A DNA stretch of 64,000 nt from CBDCWQ01 sp965223435 (GTDB lineage Bacteria; Myxococcota; Kuafuiibacteriia; Kuafuiibacteriales; Kuafuiibacteriaceae). The notes under the pieces are model-generated. The model had not been told where the DNA came from. It did no database searches and saw nothing but the letters and a program-made list of their open reading frames with translations. The translations under genes and the position numbers were made by a program. This document shows positions 44,551 through 57,200 of this stretch, piece after piece. The number at the start of each line of letters is the position of its first letter. Position 1 is the stretch's first letter. The stretch lies in the NCBI GenBank assembly GCA_965223435.1, contig CBDCWQ010000009.1, positions 186,001 to 250,000 on the forward strand, written 5' to 3'.

Positions 44551-46287
44551 ATGATAAGTAGCCGATTCATTTTTGAGAGAACGCACCTCCCTATTCTTCT
44601 CACCTTCGTCTTTTCGGGTTGCACCAGTGAAATCGGCTCCCATAGCGAGGCCCAGAACCCGAAACCACAATCAACGCCAGGCGATTTAAACACTTCCCAG
44701 ACCAATCGCCCCAAGGCGCTCTGCGCCGCTGACCGTCCAGCAGCCGCCACCCATATGCAACGCCTTACGCGATACGAGTACGTCAACACGCTGTCGGACC
44801 TGCTCGGGTCGAATGTTTTGGGTGAATTGGAGGGTGGGCTTATGGAGTTGCCTCGCGATCGGATCGGCAAGGAGTTTGACCGCCTGTCGCAAGATGTGAC
44901 GGCCACCCACGTTCGTAGCTACTTCAACCTGGCGGAGGCCATTGGTGACTACTATGCAAACAACCGGGCCGCACGGACGGCCTTGTTCCCTTGCCTAGGA
45001 AACAATGACCCAGGCGACGCCTGCATTGTAGAGTTCATCAACGCATTTGTGCCGCTTGTGTATCGAAGACCGCTCGAACATGACGACTCAGACACGCTCA
45101 AGAAGAGCTACGACCTCGGACGAGAAACGGACCATGCGACCGGTGTGTCCTACCTTATGGCGACAGCATTCTCGGCACCCGATTTTCTCTTTCGGATTGA
45201 AGTGGGTGACGATGTTCAACCCTCAGGGTCCCTCACCGATTGGGAGTTGGCAAGCCGGCTATCCTATTTTGCCTGGGGACGTCCTCCTGACGAAGACCTC
45301 CGAAACGCGGCTGCTCTCGGTGAGCTCAGCACCCCTCAAGGACTGGAAAAACAAGTCAACCGCCTGCTGGCTCACCGGCATGCCAAGGCGCACCTCAAGC
45401 ATTTTTATCGACAGTGGCTCGGCTTGGACCACCTCTCCGGGATAGAAGGGGTTCCCGAGCACATCATTGCCAAAGAGCAGACGGCCGGCCTGGACAGCGC
45501 CATGGAAGAAGAAATGAACCGCCTTCTGGACTACATCATCTGGGAACAAAACGGCTCTTTCGCGGATTTGATGCGCACCAACGTGTCGTTCATCTCATCA
45601 CCCAGCTTGGCCGAAATCTATGACGTTCCATTCCCCAACAGTGCGGACACACCCGTTCTACTCGATGAGAGCAAACGTAGCGGCATCCTGACGCGCCTTG
45701 CATTCTTGGGCAACGCTGAAGCAACAAACCTCCCGATTCATCGAGGGGCAGGCATTCGTATCAACTTTCTTTGTAATAACCTTAAACTGCCCGACAACAT
45801 ACCAGACGAGGAGTTTGCCCCCCCACCCTTTCGCCCCACCGACACGACCCGCGATCGAGTCAGCAAACAAACAAGCCGGGATGCATGCATAGGGTGCCAT
45901 TCACTCATCAACAGTGCTGGGTTTGCCTTCGAAAACTTCGACGCCGTTGGACGCTATCGCACCCATGAGGCGATTTTTGATTCCAAAAACCAAATGGTCA
46001 ATGAGCTTCCCATAAACGCGACAGTCGACACCGAAGGCGAACTGAGCGAAACATCGATCGCGGGCGCCGTCGAGTACAGCAGAGCCTTGGCCGACTCACA
46101 GGCCGCAAACCGGTGCTTCAGCACCCGATTGTATGAGTTCAGTATGGCTCGAAAGGCCGCTCAAGACGACAGCTGCGGCATCCAGGAGCTTACCCAAACC
46201 CTCCTTACCAAAGACGGCAGCATCCTGGAAACCATGAAACGCTACACGCTGCTGCCAGAATTTCGAAGCCTCGAGCGAGGGGAGTGA
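44551..46287 (+). CDS. DUF1592/DUF1588-family lipoprotein with a CxxCH motif
   Basis: This is 578 residues. A lipoprotein signal ends in FVFSGC (Cys24). The order MQRLTRYEYVNTLSDLLG (DUF1587-like), FLFRIEVGDDV...SRLSYFAWGRPPDEDL (DUF1592), LARLAFLGNAEATNLPIHRG (DUF1588) and a C-terminal DUF1585 part is the standard arrangement in Planctomycetota and Myxococcota. A CIGCH at residues 446-450 looks like a c-type heme site. It is presumably periplasmic or surface-exposed and works with the next gene, whose start is two bases after its stop. The biochemical role of the pair is not established. Confidence 0.88.
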   Translation: MISSRFIFERTHLPILLTFVFSGCTSEIGSHSEAQNPKPQSTPGDLNTSQTNRPKALCAADRPAAATHMQRLTRYEYVNTLSDLLGSNVLGELEGGLMELPRDRIGKEFDRLSQDVTATHVRSYFNLAEAIGDYYANNRAARTALFPCLGNNDPGDACIVEFINAFVPLVYRRPLEHDDSDTLKKSYDLGRETDHATGVSYLMATAFSAPDFLFRIEVGDDVQPSGSLTDWELASRLSYFAWGRPPDEDLRNAAALGELSTPQGLEKQVNRLLAHRHAKAHLKHFYRQWLGLDHLSGIEGVPEHIIAKEQTAGLDSAMEEEMNRLLDYIIWEQNGSFADLMRTNVSFISSPSLAEIYDVPFPNSADTPVLLDESKRSGILTRLAFLGNAEATNLPIHRGAGIRINFLCNNLKLPDNIPDEEFAPPPFRPTDTTRDRVSKQTSRDACIGCHSLINSAGFAFENFDAVGRYRTHEAIFDSKNQMVNELPINATVDTEGELSETSIAGAVEYSRALADSQAANRCFSTRLYEFSMARKAAQDDSCGIQELTQTLLTKDGSILETMKRYTLLPEFRSLERGE

Positions 46288-46289
46288 CC

Positions 46290-47789
46290 ATGGACAGACG
46301 ATCTTTTGTACGCAACTTGGGCGGACTCGTACTGGCAGCACCCACCCTCGAGCACCTTCTCGGTCGAAGCGCCTTGGCCGTTCAGGAAACCAAGCCCAAA
46401 ATCCCTAAGAGGTTTATCGCCATTTGTACCCCCTTTGGGGTCGTCGGCCACGATTGGTTTCCTCGAATGAAAAACGGAGTTCGTTCCGGACAGGCCACTG
46501 TGGGAGAACTTTCAAGCTTTCATGGGATGGACATGTCTTCGGTCTTGAAGCAAAGCCACTTCGATTCTATCTCAGAAAAGATGCTCATTTTGGATGGTTT
46601 GGACGCCAACCCCAAAACCAATCATTCAACCGCGTTCCCGCTCACCGGATACACCACCATCAGAATGGAAGACGTTGTGGTCGAGTCCATCGACCAGCTT
46701 ATCGCCCGCAGGTCCCCTATTTACTCGACAGTCCCCAACGTACGTTCCATCAACCTCTCGAACGGCACCGGAACCCACACTTCTAACGGGTCGACGATGT
46801 CGTTCATTCGCGAAGGTTCCAAGACCATACTGAACCCGGAAATCTATGACCCCGTTGTCGGCGCTCGAACGCTGTTTGAGGGCGTTGTGGCAGCAGGGGG
46901 GGATGCCGACCGCCAAGAAGCCAAAAAAAGGCACCGGCTCAACAAGGCACACCATATCCATGAACAATTTAAACGCGCACTCGCCCACCCGAGGCTCGGA
47001 CAAGCCGATCGGCGAAAGTTTGAAGCCTATATGGCCCATCTGGACGATTTCCAAAATGCTATCCGAGCGCAAGAATCGGTGGTCTGTACCCATCCCAAGG
47101 CCCCCGACGACCCATACGAGACCAAAGTCAGCAGATTCGATTCAAACCGAGCGCGCGATCATCTGAGCGTCATGGCCCACGCCATTCGATGCGACCTCAC
47201 CCGTGTTTATACGTTTAACATGGAGCCCGTACACTACCGGTATCCAGACCTCCAAGTAGGCACTTCGAACCACCACGGTATGGCCCACCGGTGGTTTGAA
47301 GACGGGGTTGCGTCTGCGCGCACAGATATGCGCAACATTTCGATGCTGCACTCAAAGCTTGTATCGGACTTCATCAAGTCCATAGATGTGGTTGAAGACC
47401 AAGATACCGGATACACCTACTTGGACAATTCGGTCGTGGTTTGGTTGAACAACATGGGCTCAACATGGAACCACCACGGTTCCCGGGTACCGTGTGTGCT
47501 TTTTGGCGGGAGAGATTTTCTTAAACAAGGCCTCCTAGTGGACTACCGCACAGACAAGAAAATCACTCACCTTGGCACCAGTGAACGAATCGGGCGGTCG
47601 TACAACAATTTGCTGATCACACTGTGCCAACTGTTCGGCTTGACACCGGAACAATACGAGCAGGAGCAAAAAGGCATTGGCAACTATGGCTCACCCGGTG
47701 CCTTCGCCAAAGGATTCGGCGACAAAGCCGCCTACGAGGAATACGCCTTTGGTGACCGCCGCACATCTTTATTAGAAATCCTCAAGTAA
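46290..47789 (+). CDS. Tat-exported DUF1552 protein
   Basis: This is 499 residues. The N-terminus has a twin-arginine signal (MDRRSFVRNLGGLVLAAP) followed by the DUF1552 fold (KRFIAICTPFGVVGHDWFP, NHSTAFPLTGYTTI, VYTFNMEPVHYRYPDLQVG, VVVWLNNMGSTWNHHGSRVP). This is related to the alkaline-phosphatase superfamily DUF1501 proteins. ATG 46290 with GAGGGGAG just upstream is preferred over the GTG at 46284. It is always found with DUF1592 partners. Tat export suggests that it folds with a cofactor in the cytoplasm. Confidence 0.87.
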   Translation: MDRRSFVRNLGGLVLAAPTLEHLLGRSALAVQETKPKIPKRFIAICTPFGVVGHDWFPRMKNGVRSGQATVGELSSFHGMDMSSVLKQSHFDSISEKMLILDGLDANPKTNHSTAFPLTGYTTIRMEDVVVESIDQLIARRSPIYSTVPNVRSINLSNGTGTHTSNGSTMSFIREGSKTILNPEIYDPVVGARTLFEGVVAAGGDADRQEAKKRHRLNKAHHIHEQFKRALAHPRLGQADRRKFEAYMAHLDDFQNAIRAQESVVCTHPKAPDDPYETKVSRFDSNRARDHLSVMAHAIRCDLTRVYTFNMEPVHYRYPDLQVGTSNHHGMAHRWFEDGVASARTDMRNISMLHSKLVSDFIKSIDVVEDQDTGYTYLDNSVVVWLNNMGSTWNHHGSRVPCVLFGGRDFLKQGLLVDYRTDKKITHLGTSERIGRSYNNLLITLCQLFGLTPEQYEQEQKGIGNYGSPGAFAKGFGDKAAYEEYAFGDRRTSLLEILK

Positions 47790-48250
47790 ACGCTTCATCC
47801 CCAAAGCTCACCGGCATCAATTCGAACCGGCCACCATTCCTCCGGAAGAACGCCGGTCGCCATGCCTATAAAGATGGCCCATAGGGCCGTACCCAGAAGA
47901 CCGATCACCATCGAACCTTGGGGAATGAGAGGACATGACCCGTCATACCCAATATCGGCCGGCCAGCCCAACAAAGTGCGACCTAGCGGGGTTCCCCGAA
48001 TGTTGTTTCTGCCTATCCAAAAATGTCAAGGTGTATTGCTTTGTGGATTTATCCAGGAACATCCAAGATTCCCGTGGATCGACTGCCGCCAAGGCGATAG
48101 AAGGCAAAACCGGTCACCCGAGATGGACGCCTTGGTCAAAGACTCTTCCCTTAACCAGATTGCCCCAGCGCAGAGGATTGCAAGCGCGCCTAAGTATCAG
48201 CCGAATTTCTTCCCCCGGCCCCCGCCCGACACGCATCCCAAGGAAAAGCA
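47790..48250. other. Intergenic region with a possible gene remnant
   Basis: The 461 bases contain, on the minus strand, a frame open from about 48030 to a TGA at 47795-47797. Its translation has coding-like content, including a membrane-helix-like stretch (MVIGLLGTALWAIFIGMATGV, from ATG 47909-47911) and GTPLGRTLLGWPADIGYDG upstream, but no good start codon. It may be the end of a decayed gene. The giant gene's Shine-Dalgarno (AAGGA) lies at the right end. Confidence 0.3.
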
Positions 48251-51200
48251 ATGAACCGATCCCGATCAAGAACGCTTGAGTTCCGTTGGCTTGTTGTGTG
48301 GAGCAGCGTACTCCTCGCAACACCCGCTCTGGCGGAAGATTCTCAGCCCAGTCCCGTAACCCAACAAACACCGGTCCAGAATGCGCGTATGGACACTCGC
48401 CAGACCCGGGCCGAACCAAGCGCCTCGGTGATTTCGTGGCGCAGAGGATGGAATTTGGTCATCCTCCCGAACCCCGCGCACACGTCCGCTTTTCCGGAGG
48501 ACGTTCAGATTTGGCGTTATTCCGGATACGGCTCCTTACCGCCTGAAGGTGCGCCCGAAAAAGTACAAAGCGTGAGTGCTTGGCACCATCAGCTGAAGGG
48601 TGGGCAACAGCGTTTTCACGAAGATCAGCATCCGCATGCGGCCGCTTGGCTCTATGCAACCGAGCGTGGCTCGCAGGTTTTTGATGCGCCCCCTACGCCG
48701 GCAACAACCTCCACTTCAGGGTCAACGGGCCGTGATACCCTTGGCTGGAAGCTTTCTCACGAAGCCGCCATTCGAAGTGGCAGCGATTTGCGCCACCAGC
48801 AAGTACAGGGCTGGGACCCCGAAGCGAAGCGCTATCGATCCATCAACACCAAAGAGGAACTCGAACGAGGGAATGCATATTTTGTCCGGATAGGCAGAGA
48901 GCCTGAGGTTTCCCCATCCCCAGCGGCCCCCTCAAAGTTGATCATCACCCATACTCAGAGGAAAGTTTTCTTGTCCTGGGACCAGCCTACCGAGTGGAGC
49001 GACGGAGGGACCATGCCACCGGATACCCAGATCCGTTACGCGCTCTACCGGGATGGGGCCCTTCAACAGGGCGAGCTCACCGCGACCGAGGCCCAAGATG
49101 AGGTTCCTGAGCGCGAACGCATCTACCACTACCATCTTCGGGCCTTCATCCAAGACGGAACGGGGCAGACGGCCTGGTCAGCGGATTCGGCGAAGGTCGC
49201 CCATTTTGTGGGACAGCCCGCCACCCCCCTTCGACCCGGAGCCTTTGAACCACCGCACGCGGCCAGCCCTCCGAGGATCGCGGCCTTTCAACCCAAACTG
49301 CTCGTGACCCAAGAAGGGCGGCAGACCATCACCCATTTGGCGTACATCGTGAAGGGTGAAGACCAGCAAAACGATCGCATCCACTACCGCCGGAGCCAGC
49401 GCTTTTTGGCGCCCGACCCCCAAAGCTTTCCCACCGAGCCGATCGTGATCGAAGCCACCGGCGCCGACACCAAGATCTTAGAATTGGCGATCGCCGGCCA
49501 TGGGTCGACCATTGACCTGGCGTGGGTAGAATCATCAAGGCAAACCGACCCTCGGGGCAAGGCCTCCAGTCGAATGGTGCATATGCGACGCAGTCAAGAA
49601 TGCACCGGTCTCAGCTTCTGCATCGAGAACGACCCCGTGGTGCGTGACGGACCAGCCTACAAACGTGAGCTCAGCATGGCGTACGACCGACATGGCCACC
49701 ATCACATGGTGTGGAGCGAAGCCAACAAGGTCTATTACATGAAAGACCTCGTTCTAGAGACCGACCAAAACGGGCAGCCCATAAGCGTCTTCGACGCCCA
49801 CAAGCAAAGTGTGAAAGCCGAGTGGATCAAGACCCAGGTTCAATACGCAAAGGTGAACGGCGAGTGTCCGTGCGGCGATTGCTGGTGCGACGATGTCTAC
49901 CTCGCAGAAGAACTCGACTCGACCGGCCCTCACATCCAAGGACGGCAAGATGCCTTTGTGTACACGCCCTCTTTACACATCAACAGCAAGACCGTAAGTA
50001 TCGTCGCCCGCCGAACCAAACTCTGGGATGATTCTCCCGTACCCAACCCCCTCTGGGACCGCATGTACGAAACCCCCATCTACAGCAGTGAAGTGGTCTT
50101 CGGACTGAGGCCGACCAAACACGTGGTCGGCTGGCGAAAAACCTGGAAGACCGCCTACGAACCGGGTGACGACGCGCTCTACAACGACCTCGGCATCCGG
50201 TACCAATATCGTTACCAAGGCACCTGGCACCACGAAGATCGCATACACATTGCCCAGCGCGCGCTGACCGAGCATGAGGGCGCCCATCTGTCCGAAGGCT
50301 GGCAAGACACGACTGAACCCGGGTGGCGCATATCGGTAGTCGACGATGCGTTCGGACCTGAGATCACCGACAAGGTATCCTACCCCACACTCACAACCAC
50401 ACCGTCGGGACGCATGATCGCCGTATACGAAAAAGGCGCGTCCATGGATCCAAACCGACCGGCGGGCAACCCCATCATACTGCAATACTCAGACGACGGC
50501 GGTCAGACGTGGTCATCGAACCCTGTACCCCTTAGCCACGGCCATCGCCCCGTGGTGGGCGTCGCCCAAAAACCGGATGGCACCGAAGAAATCGTGATCC
50601 TCCACTACACGCCCGTGCGTGCAAGCCATCCTGAGACGGGTAGCGTGGGCACCGTGCGCGTCTCCCGCTCAACGGATCTGGTGCACTACAACACGGAAGC
50701 GCTTAACCACGCAGAAACACACCCGGCTAAACCGCTTCACTATTCCGGTTACGGCGAACATGCGGATATCTTTTTGGGCTTGCCCTCCTTGGCCACCCAT
50801 CAAGACTTGATCTTGGCCGCGTGGGTCGAGGAAACCGTTCACGGACGCGATCGCATTATGCTCACCCGTGCTTCATCGTCCACCGAGGTCCGCGGGCTGT
50901 CGGTCACCCCCCCCTCCACGACCTTAACGGCGGGCACGAGCGTTCAAGTCGAAATCCGTGCGGAAAACCAATACCACATGACGGTCAAGCCCATCGGTAG
51001 AACGGATTCCTCCCCGACCGCCCCGATGGCAGGCGATACACCCACGGGATCGGCGCGGTCTCTCCCCATCGAGACGGCGGCCGAGCCAAACCGCACACCG
51101 GCGGCCGACGAAGCAGCGACACCTCATCCCCTGCGCTTCGATCTCGTGGAAGGCGTCGCCCTGGCCTCGGTACCGGTCGAATGGATCTTGGACCCTCCAC

Positions 51201-54200
51201 GTGTTGATGGAAGCGATCTCGCGGTGTTTGTGCCCAAAGTGCGTCTCGTGCAAGGCCTTGCTCAAAGCAACTTCGAAAAGGCGCAAGCTCTCCGAAAAGC
51301 ACTGCTCAAGCCCCTCGACCAAGACCGTACTCAGTGGGTACAGACCGAATACACCCCGGCCTCAGCCAATCCACCGAGGTGGTTCGGGTCGAAGGAACCG
51401 CCTTCGGCCACCACGCCAGGCAGCCTCGAGGGGGACGACCTCGACGCCGCCGTGCTGGCAGGCTTCGAGCGCGCCTGGGTGTACACCCAAGGTATCGCCC
51501 TGACGCGCGCCGTGCGGCAACACGAACACCTTGAGGCCGCGGGGCTGGCCCGACGGTTGTGCGACCGCAAGAACGCGGTGTGGGCCGGCGACAAGATCCT
51601 TGGCTGGCACTTTTCGCGAAATTCCCAAGACGATACCTGGAAAGATGCTCGCTTGGTAACCGGCGCCAGCGCCTGGGCCGTTCATGGGTTGGGCACTTTC
51701 TTGGTTTCGAGCGCGTTCCAAGACCTCGATGAATCCGACAAGGAGCATCTTCGGACCTGCTACCGCGGCGCGCTTGAGGGCCTGCGGGATCACCGGGTGT
51801 CCGTCGGCCTGAAGGATCGGGTGCGAAAAAGCGCAGGCGAAATCTGTGCGACCGAGACATGCGCTTATCTCATGACTGCTGGCTGGACCACCCAGGGCCT
51901 CAAATACGCCCACCAACCATCTGCATTAGGTCTGACCCAAGATCCCGATGAAGGCTGGTTCTACTACGACGTACTCGACGCCATCGGGTACGACCATTTC
52001 GCGGAATCAAACCCGCCGAGCATCCGAAGAACACGCCGCGCGGGAGAACTGGGCAATACCACGCGATTCGAGCTTACCGCGAGCGAGTTTGCGGTCCTTC
52101 AAAAGAGAACTCGGGCCGAAAACGTTGTGACCGAACACAATCTCGATGTCTTGAGCGTCCTCAACCATAGCCTGAGACACATCGATAAGCTCTGGCCCGA
52201 AGCTTCAGACAATGCGCAACAGACCCGCCGCGCAGGCCTCCAAAGGTGGCGAGATGGCGTCCAAAGAGGCATTTTTGAGCTTCTGTGGGATGAACCGCCT
52301 GAAAAGAAAGATCATACCGAGCGCAAGGCCCCCAACGCTTGCCGCACCGAGGCCAAAACCATCGCCATGACAGGGCGGGTCATCACCGGCGGAACCTTCG
52401 GCCAAGACGGACGTTTTTTGGTCAATCCGGAGGTGGCCATCGACAACTGCAGCTGGCTTGCGCTTTCCGTCGACTACACCGATCTCCCGCCCGAGCGGGT
52501 TGAACAGCTCTTCACTTGCCTCAACTATGCCGTCGACAAGTTTGCAGACCACATGCCCTTCGGATCCAAAAACCAATGTTACTACGGAGCCCACTACTTC
52601 CCCAACAGCTTCCAAGATGCGTACATCAATCCCAGCACCCAACAGGAGGTGTCCTATCACCTCGAAGCCACCACCGGGCTTATTCTTGGACTCCATCGTT
52701 TTCACGAAGCCCATCCTGAAAACAGTCAGACCCTCGAAGAACACGCTAGGGCCCTGTGGTCTGGTGTGCAATCTTTTGTGCGCGACCACGGCCTGATGTA
52801 CTCCAGTCAGCGCATTCAAGATCTGTCGACCCGTCTGGCATCCAGCACCGCAGCCATTTGGTACCTCGATACCTATGATGCGCTCGAGGGGCCCGCCACC
52901 GACCTGGCCGCACGCGAAACAAGCCTCCCGCGACCGTTGACCGCCTCCGTCTTTGGGCCTCACCCAGAGGCGGTCGCGCACCTCAGCCTGGCGCTCGAAA
53001 CCGTGAAGCAAGTGGGTGCCAAGGAGGCCTTCAAAATCGCCCTTCTCGAAATTTCCCACATCGCCGCGATGAGCTCGATCGTGACCGCCATGAACGAGGA
53101 CGAAATCGATGCCCTCGTCGACCAAGTCTTTCTTGAGGAGGACCACAACGTGGTCCTGGTCGAGGAGCACGTAGAATTCACGGTCCCCACCGACTTCGAG
53201 TTCATCGGTTTTGAGAACACGTTTCCCCCCGAAACCGGAAAAGCCTTGTACGACTGGCCGCTCCAGACCATCATCGAACGCCCGTCCGAATGGAACGACG
53301 CTTTCGCTTTGAGCGTCATGGAGGGTCTTGATTTGGTCCTGGGGCCTGAGCTTCGCCAACAAGCGGTGCAGGGGTTCAGTGCGCTGCTTGAGAGTAAGAC
53401 CCCCCAGCACATCATCTTAAAAAAGGTCGGTTCCGGGGTCGAAATCTATCGCAAAGTGAGTGGCGATCTATGGTCCGGCGCCGCACCCCGAGGCATTGTC
53501 CTCCACCTCGACAGCCCCGAAAACGGGCCCGCTCTCGTTCATCGGCAACCGGGTTCTTGGAGCCGGTGGTTTGAGACCCACGTCGAGACCACCGACCTGT
53601 CAGAAGAGCACCAAAACGCGTACCTCCGCGAAGTCGGTGCGTGGCTGCTCGACGGTATCCTTCAGACCCCGGGCCGCCCCAGTTTCGACGCGGTTCGCGC
53701 GGCCATCCGAAGCAAGATCACCGGCGAAGACTCCGAGATCAAATACGTTGGGGCCAACGGATTTTCTGAAAAAGAGGCTGCGCCCCCGGTTGGCAAAACG
53801 TTTACCCCGGCTGAAGGCACCGGAGCCTTCGCCTATTTCGGTCTCCCGTTCGAAGCATACGTTGCAGGGGTCCGGGGAGCAGGAGAACTCGCTTACTATG
53901 TGAGCAGCAAACCACCCAAGGAGATTTTCGTGGGCATTGAACCCGAAGGAACACACGACAATCTTCTTCGACATCTCTTCGTTGAACCTGGAAGTTTTAT
54001 CACTCTCACCAAAGACCCCAGCCTTGAAAGCGGAACCATGCCCGAACTGGCGGAGGCCCTTCGACAGGGCAACGGTCGAGCCTGGGTTTATACCCTTCGA
54101 CCACCCGAAGCCACCGTCGACGTCCCGAGCACCCTTCAGGCACTGGGCATTGAAGTCTCCTCTGCCCACCAAAACCGCCTGCTCGCCACCTATGAGATTC

Positions 54201-57200
54201 TGTCGGACAACGTGTTCAGTGCCTACCAGGTTGGTCCAGGCGGCACCCCCATTGCGGGCACCGGGAAGACCAGTCGAGGTTATCGTAAGAAGATTCGGAC
54301 CCCCGACGGCATAGAGGCAAAAACACTGATCGACGCTCGGCCCCTGACCGATCTTGAACTCGCAAAACAAGCCCTCACGCTCAATCAAGCTTATCCTGAC
54401 ACGCCTTTTACCATAGCGGAAACCAACCGGGCCCGCCTTGCTACGCCGACGGTGGTCCTCAGGGGAGACGAAAAGCAACCCACCGGGCAAGATGGCGCTT
54501 TTGTCACCGGTCTCGGGCCCAGCCGCGACACCGACGGCACCGCCAGCCCAGGAACCTCGGTAACCAATGCGCTCGCGACCGCACACCTCTTTCGTGGTGG
54601 CCCCTTCAAAGCAACACGAACTTTTATCTATTACATCGAGAACAACGGCCGTGCCTACAATGTCGACGCGATTTCCAAATTTGGGGAGCACGGGGAAATT
54701 GTCTTCTTGGGACCCATCGATCCTGAAGAAATCATCGGCGCCCAGGAATACGTTCGGGACCCCAAAACCGGCAAAGAAACCAAGGGAGAATACTTCGTAA
54801 ACGAGCACTATGTTCCCAAGGGCCCATTTTCGCCTCCTTCCCCCATTCTCAAAGACGCCGATCTGAAAGCGCTCACCGTCGTCGGCACGGAAACACACCA
54901 ATCGGCCTTCTACAAAGGTTCGTACGTCGGAAGTATGAGCCTGGGCGCAAATGGCTTTTTGGAGCTCGACCTCCATGACGGTATCGCCGAACAGCAAAGC
55001 TTTGCATTCGTCCGGACTGCGGTTGTAGCCATGCACAAACACGCCCAGAAGCGGGCTCAAGAACGGGGGTGGCCCATTCAAGGGCTGATAGACCAATGGA
55101 ACGGCTCCTCTAAATCCTTAGCTGCCTTTCGCACCAACCGAGCGCAAGGGAAGTCGCTTTCCGCCTCCGCAGAACAAACAGAAATGGGTGAAATCGCTGC
55201 CCTCCTCGGCTACCCACAGGCCCACGAAGTCCGCCCCTATCAAGAAGGCGGCGCTCAAGTTTCCTTCACTCCGAAAGGAAGCACACCCCGATCGGTCCAC
55301 CTCCGTCTCACAGACTCGCCCGAAAGCCGCTTCACGCAGTCCTTCGTTCGAGACGGCCTCCGTACCGCAGCTCACAATTTCGCCCAAAAGAACCCTACTT
55401 CGACGCATATTGAGGAGCTTCGAACCTACGCGCGTACGGTTCGCGTCAAAATAGAGGCCGGATCTAAAGAAGAATTCGGAGAAGTTCGTCTTCCGTTCGA
55501 CGGCGCCCTCAAGGATCTACCCGAGACCGAACGCCTCAACTTTCTCCTCGAGGTGATTAACACCACCCTCCACCGAAAACACTTCCACATTCTGCAATTG
55601 GATGGTCTCTCAGCATCTTCCGATTTGAACGAAAGGCTGCGCCGCGCCCTCCTTCGCCTGCGAACGGGCCTCCTCGAGATTGAAAGCCAAATAGATCAGA
55701 CCTCATACGACAGTTTTGTAGAGAAACAACGAGCCATCCTAAACACGCAGCCCATTGTCGTACAGATCGTCAGCACCCGTGCACCCAGCCAATTGAAAGG
55801 TGGTCTTCGGCCCCGAAAAAAGCATAACTACAACGTTGAGCAGGTTGCCAACGACCTTTGGACCGAGACTTCCTTTGTGAAAGCAACGACCTCGCCCCAT
55901 GAGATCCAAACCAGCCTCAAATGGGTCGACAAGCACGCATGGCTCTACACGGCGGTAGTCCCTCCAGAAAGGGCCATCGACCTCTCTTCGTGGGCGAACA
56001 AAGACAATACGAACAGAACGTTCGAAAAAGGTGCCCACATCCTCGTCGCCGACGGCATCGAATGGGAAAATGTCGCGTCCTGGGCCCCGATCGACCGCGA
56101 AGGGCCGGTCAAACCCGTCGCCAATCAAGACTTCACGTCCGACGTATACGACGCCCAAACCCTAAATGAGGTGGACCAAGCCCTCGCCACCACCATCGCC
56201 TACACTGGGACCGCACTGTCGGACCCCATTCCGCGTTGGGGGGACAGCTTGGACTGCTGCGGCCCCATAACCACTACGCTTTCCTTCGAACTGTTTACAC
56301 CACCGATTCCACGCAAGAGCGGTTTTGCAGACGTCATCGTGTGGAACCATACCCGGGGGCGCGAGCTGGGAAGAGCCTGGGTCGACGAAAGCGGCACCCT
56401 TCACTTTTACTTCCAGAATATGGACTACAAGGGTTCCGAGGAGGGTGCTGAAGAGCCGCCCAGCATCCGCAGCCGCCGAAAAAGAGTACTCCATACGCTC
56501 CTCGAGCAGATCTTGAAGCAGGAGGCTCGGGTGGGAAAAAAAGTGGTCGCCGGCGTGGCCGACTGGCTAGAAGGTGACCCAGAACTCAAATCGCTGTCAC
56601 AAGCGATCAGTGAGGAATCACGCAAGCTCAAGCACACGCCGGGCTCGCCCTTGAGCCACCACACCACAGCCAAGTACAACGCCGTAGCCAACTCTCTGGT
56701 GGGCCAAGAGTTTACAGACCACGGGTTCGTCTTGAATTCGGTCCAAAAAGACCAGGTATCCATGACGGCTGGGTTTTTGCGAACGACGGGCGTGGCCCCT
56801 GGTCGCAAGGCCGCGCTCGAAGACCTACTGGGGTACAGGTTCATCAACGCCGACGTTCTCGAGCTTGCGTTGACCCCCGAGGCCACTGGGTTTAACAACA
56901 TGGAGTATCTTGGTGACGCAGTCTTTCAAGTCGCTGCCTTGCAAGAGATGATGGAACGATACCCGGAAACGAACCCCAAACACCTCTTGGATCTCACCAG
57001 CGACGCCGTCACCAATGCTTCACTCGATCGCCTCGGCCGAAAACTAAAGCTCCACCTTGCCCTCAACCTCTCACCTTGGGCCGAGTCCAATAACTGGCGC
57101 GACAGCACACAGAAGGCCACGGCAGACAGCGTCGAGGGCCTTGTCGGCGGGATGTTTCGCGATCAACACAAGCTTGAGCCCGTACACAAGCACATCGCTC

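Noticed and set aside
52205..55096. Two long minus-strand open frames (401 and 498 codons)
   Set aside because: Both are shadows of the giant gene, caused by its high-GC codon pattern, with no family motifs.
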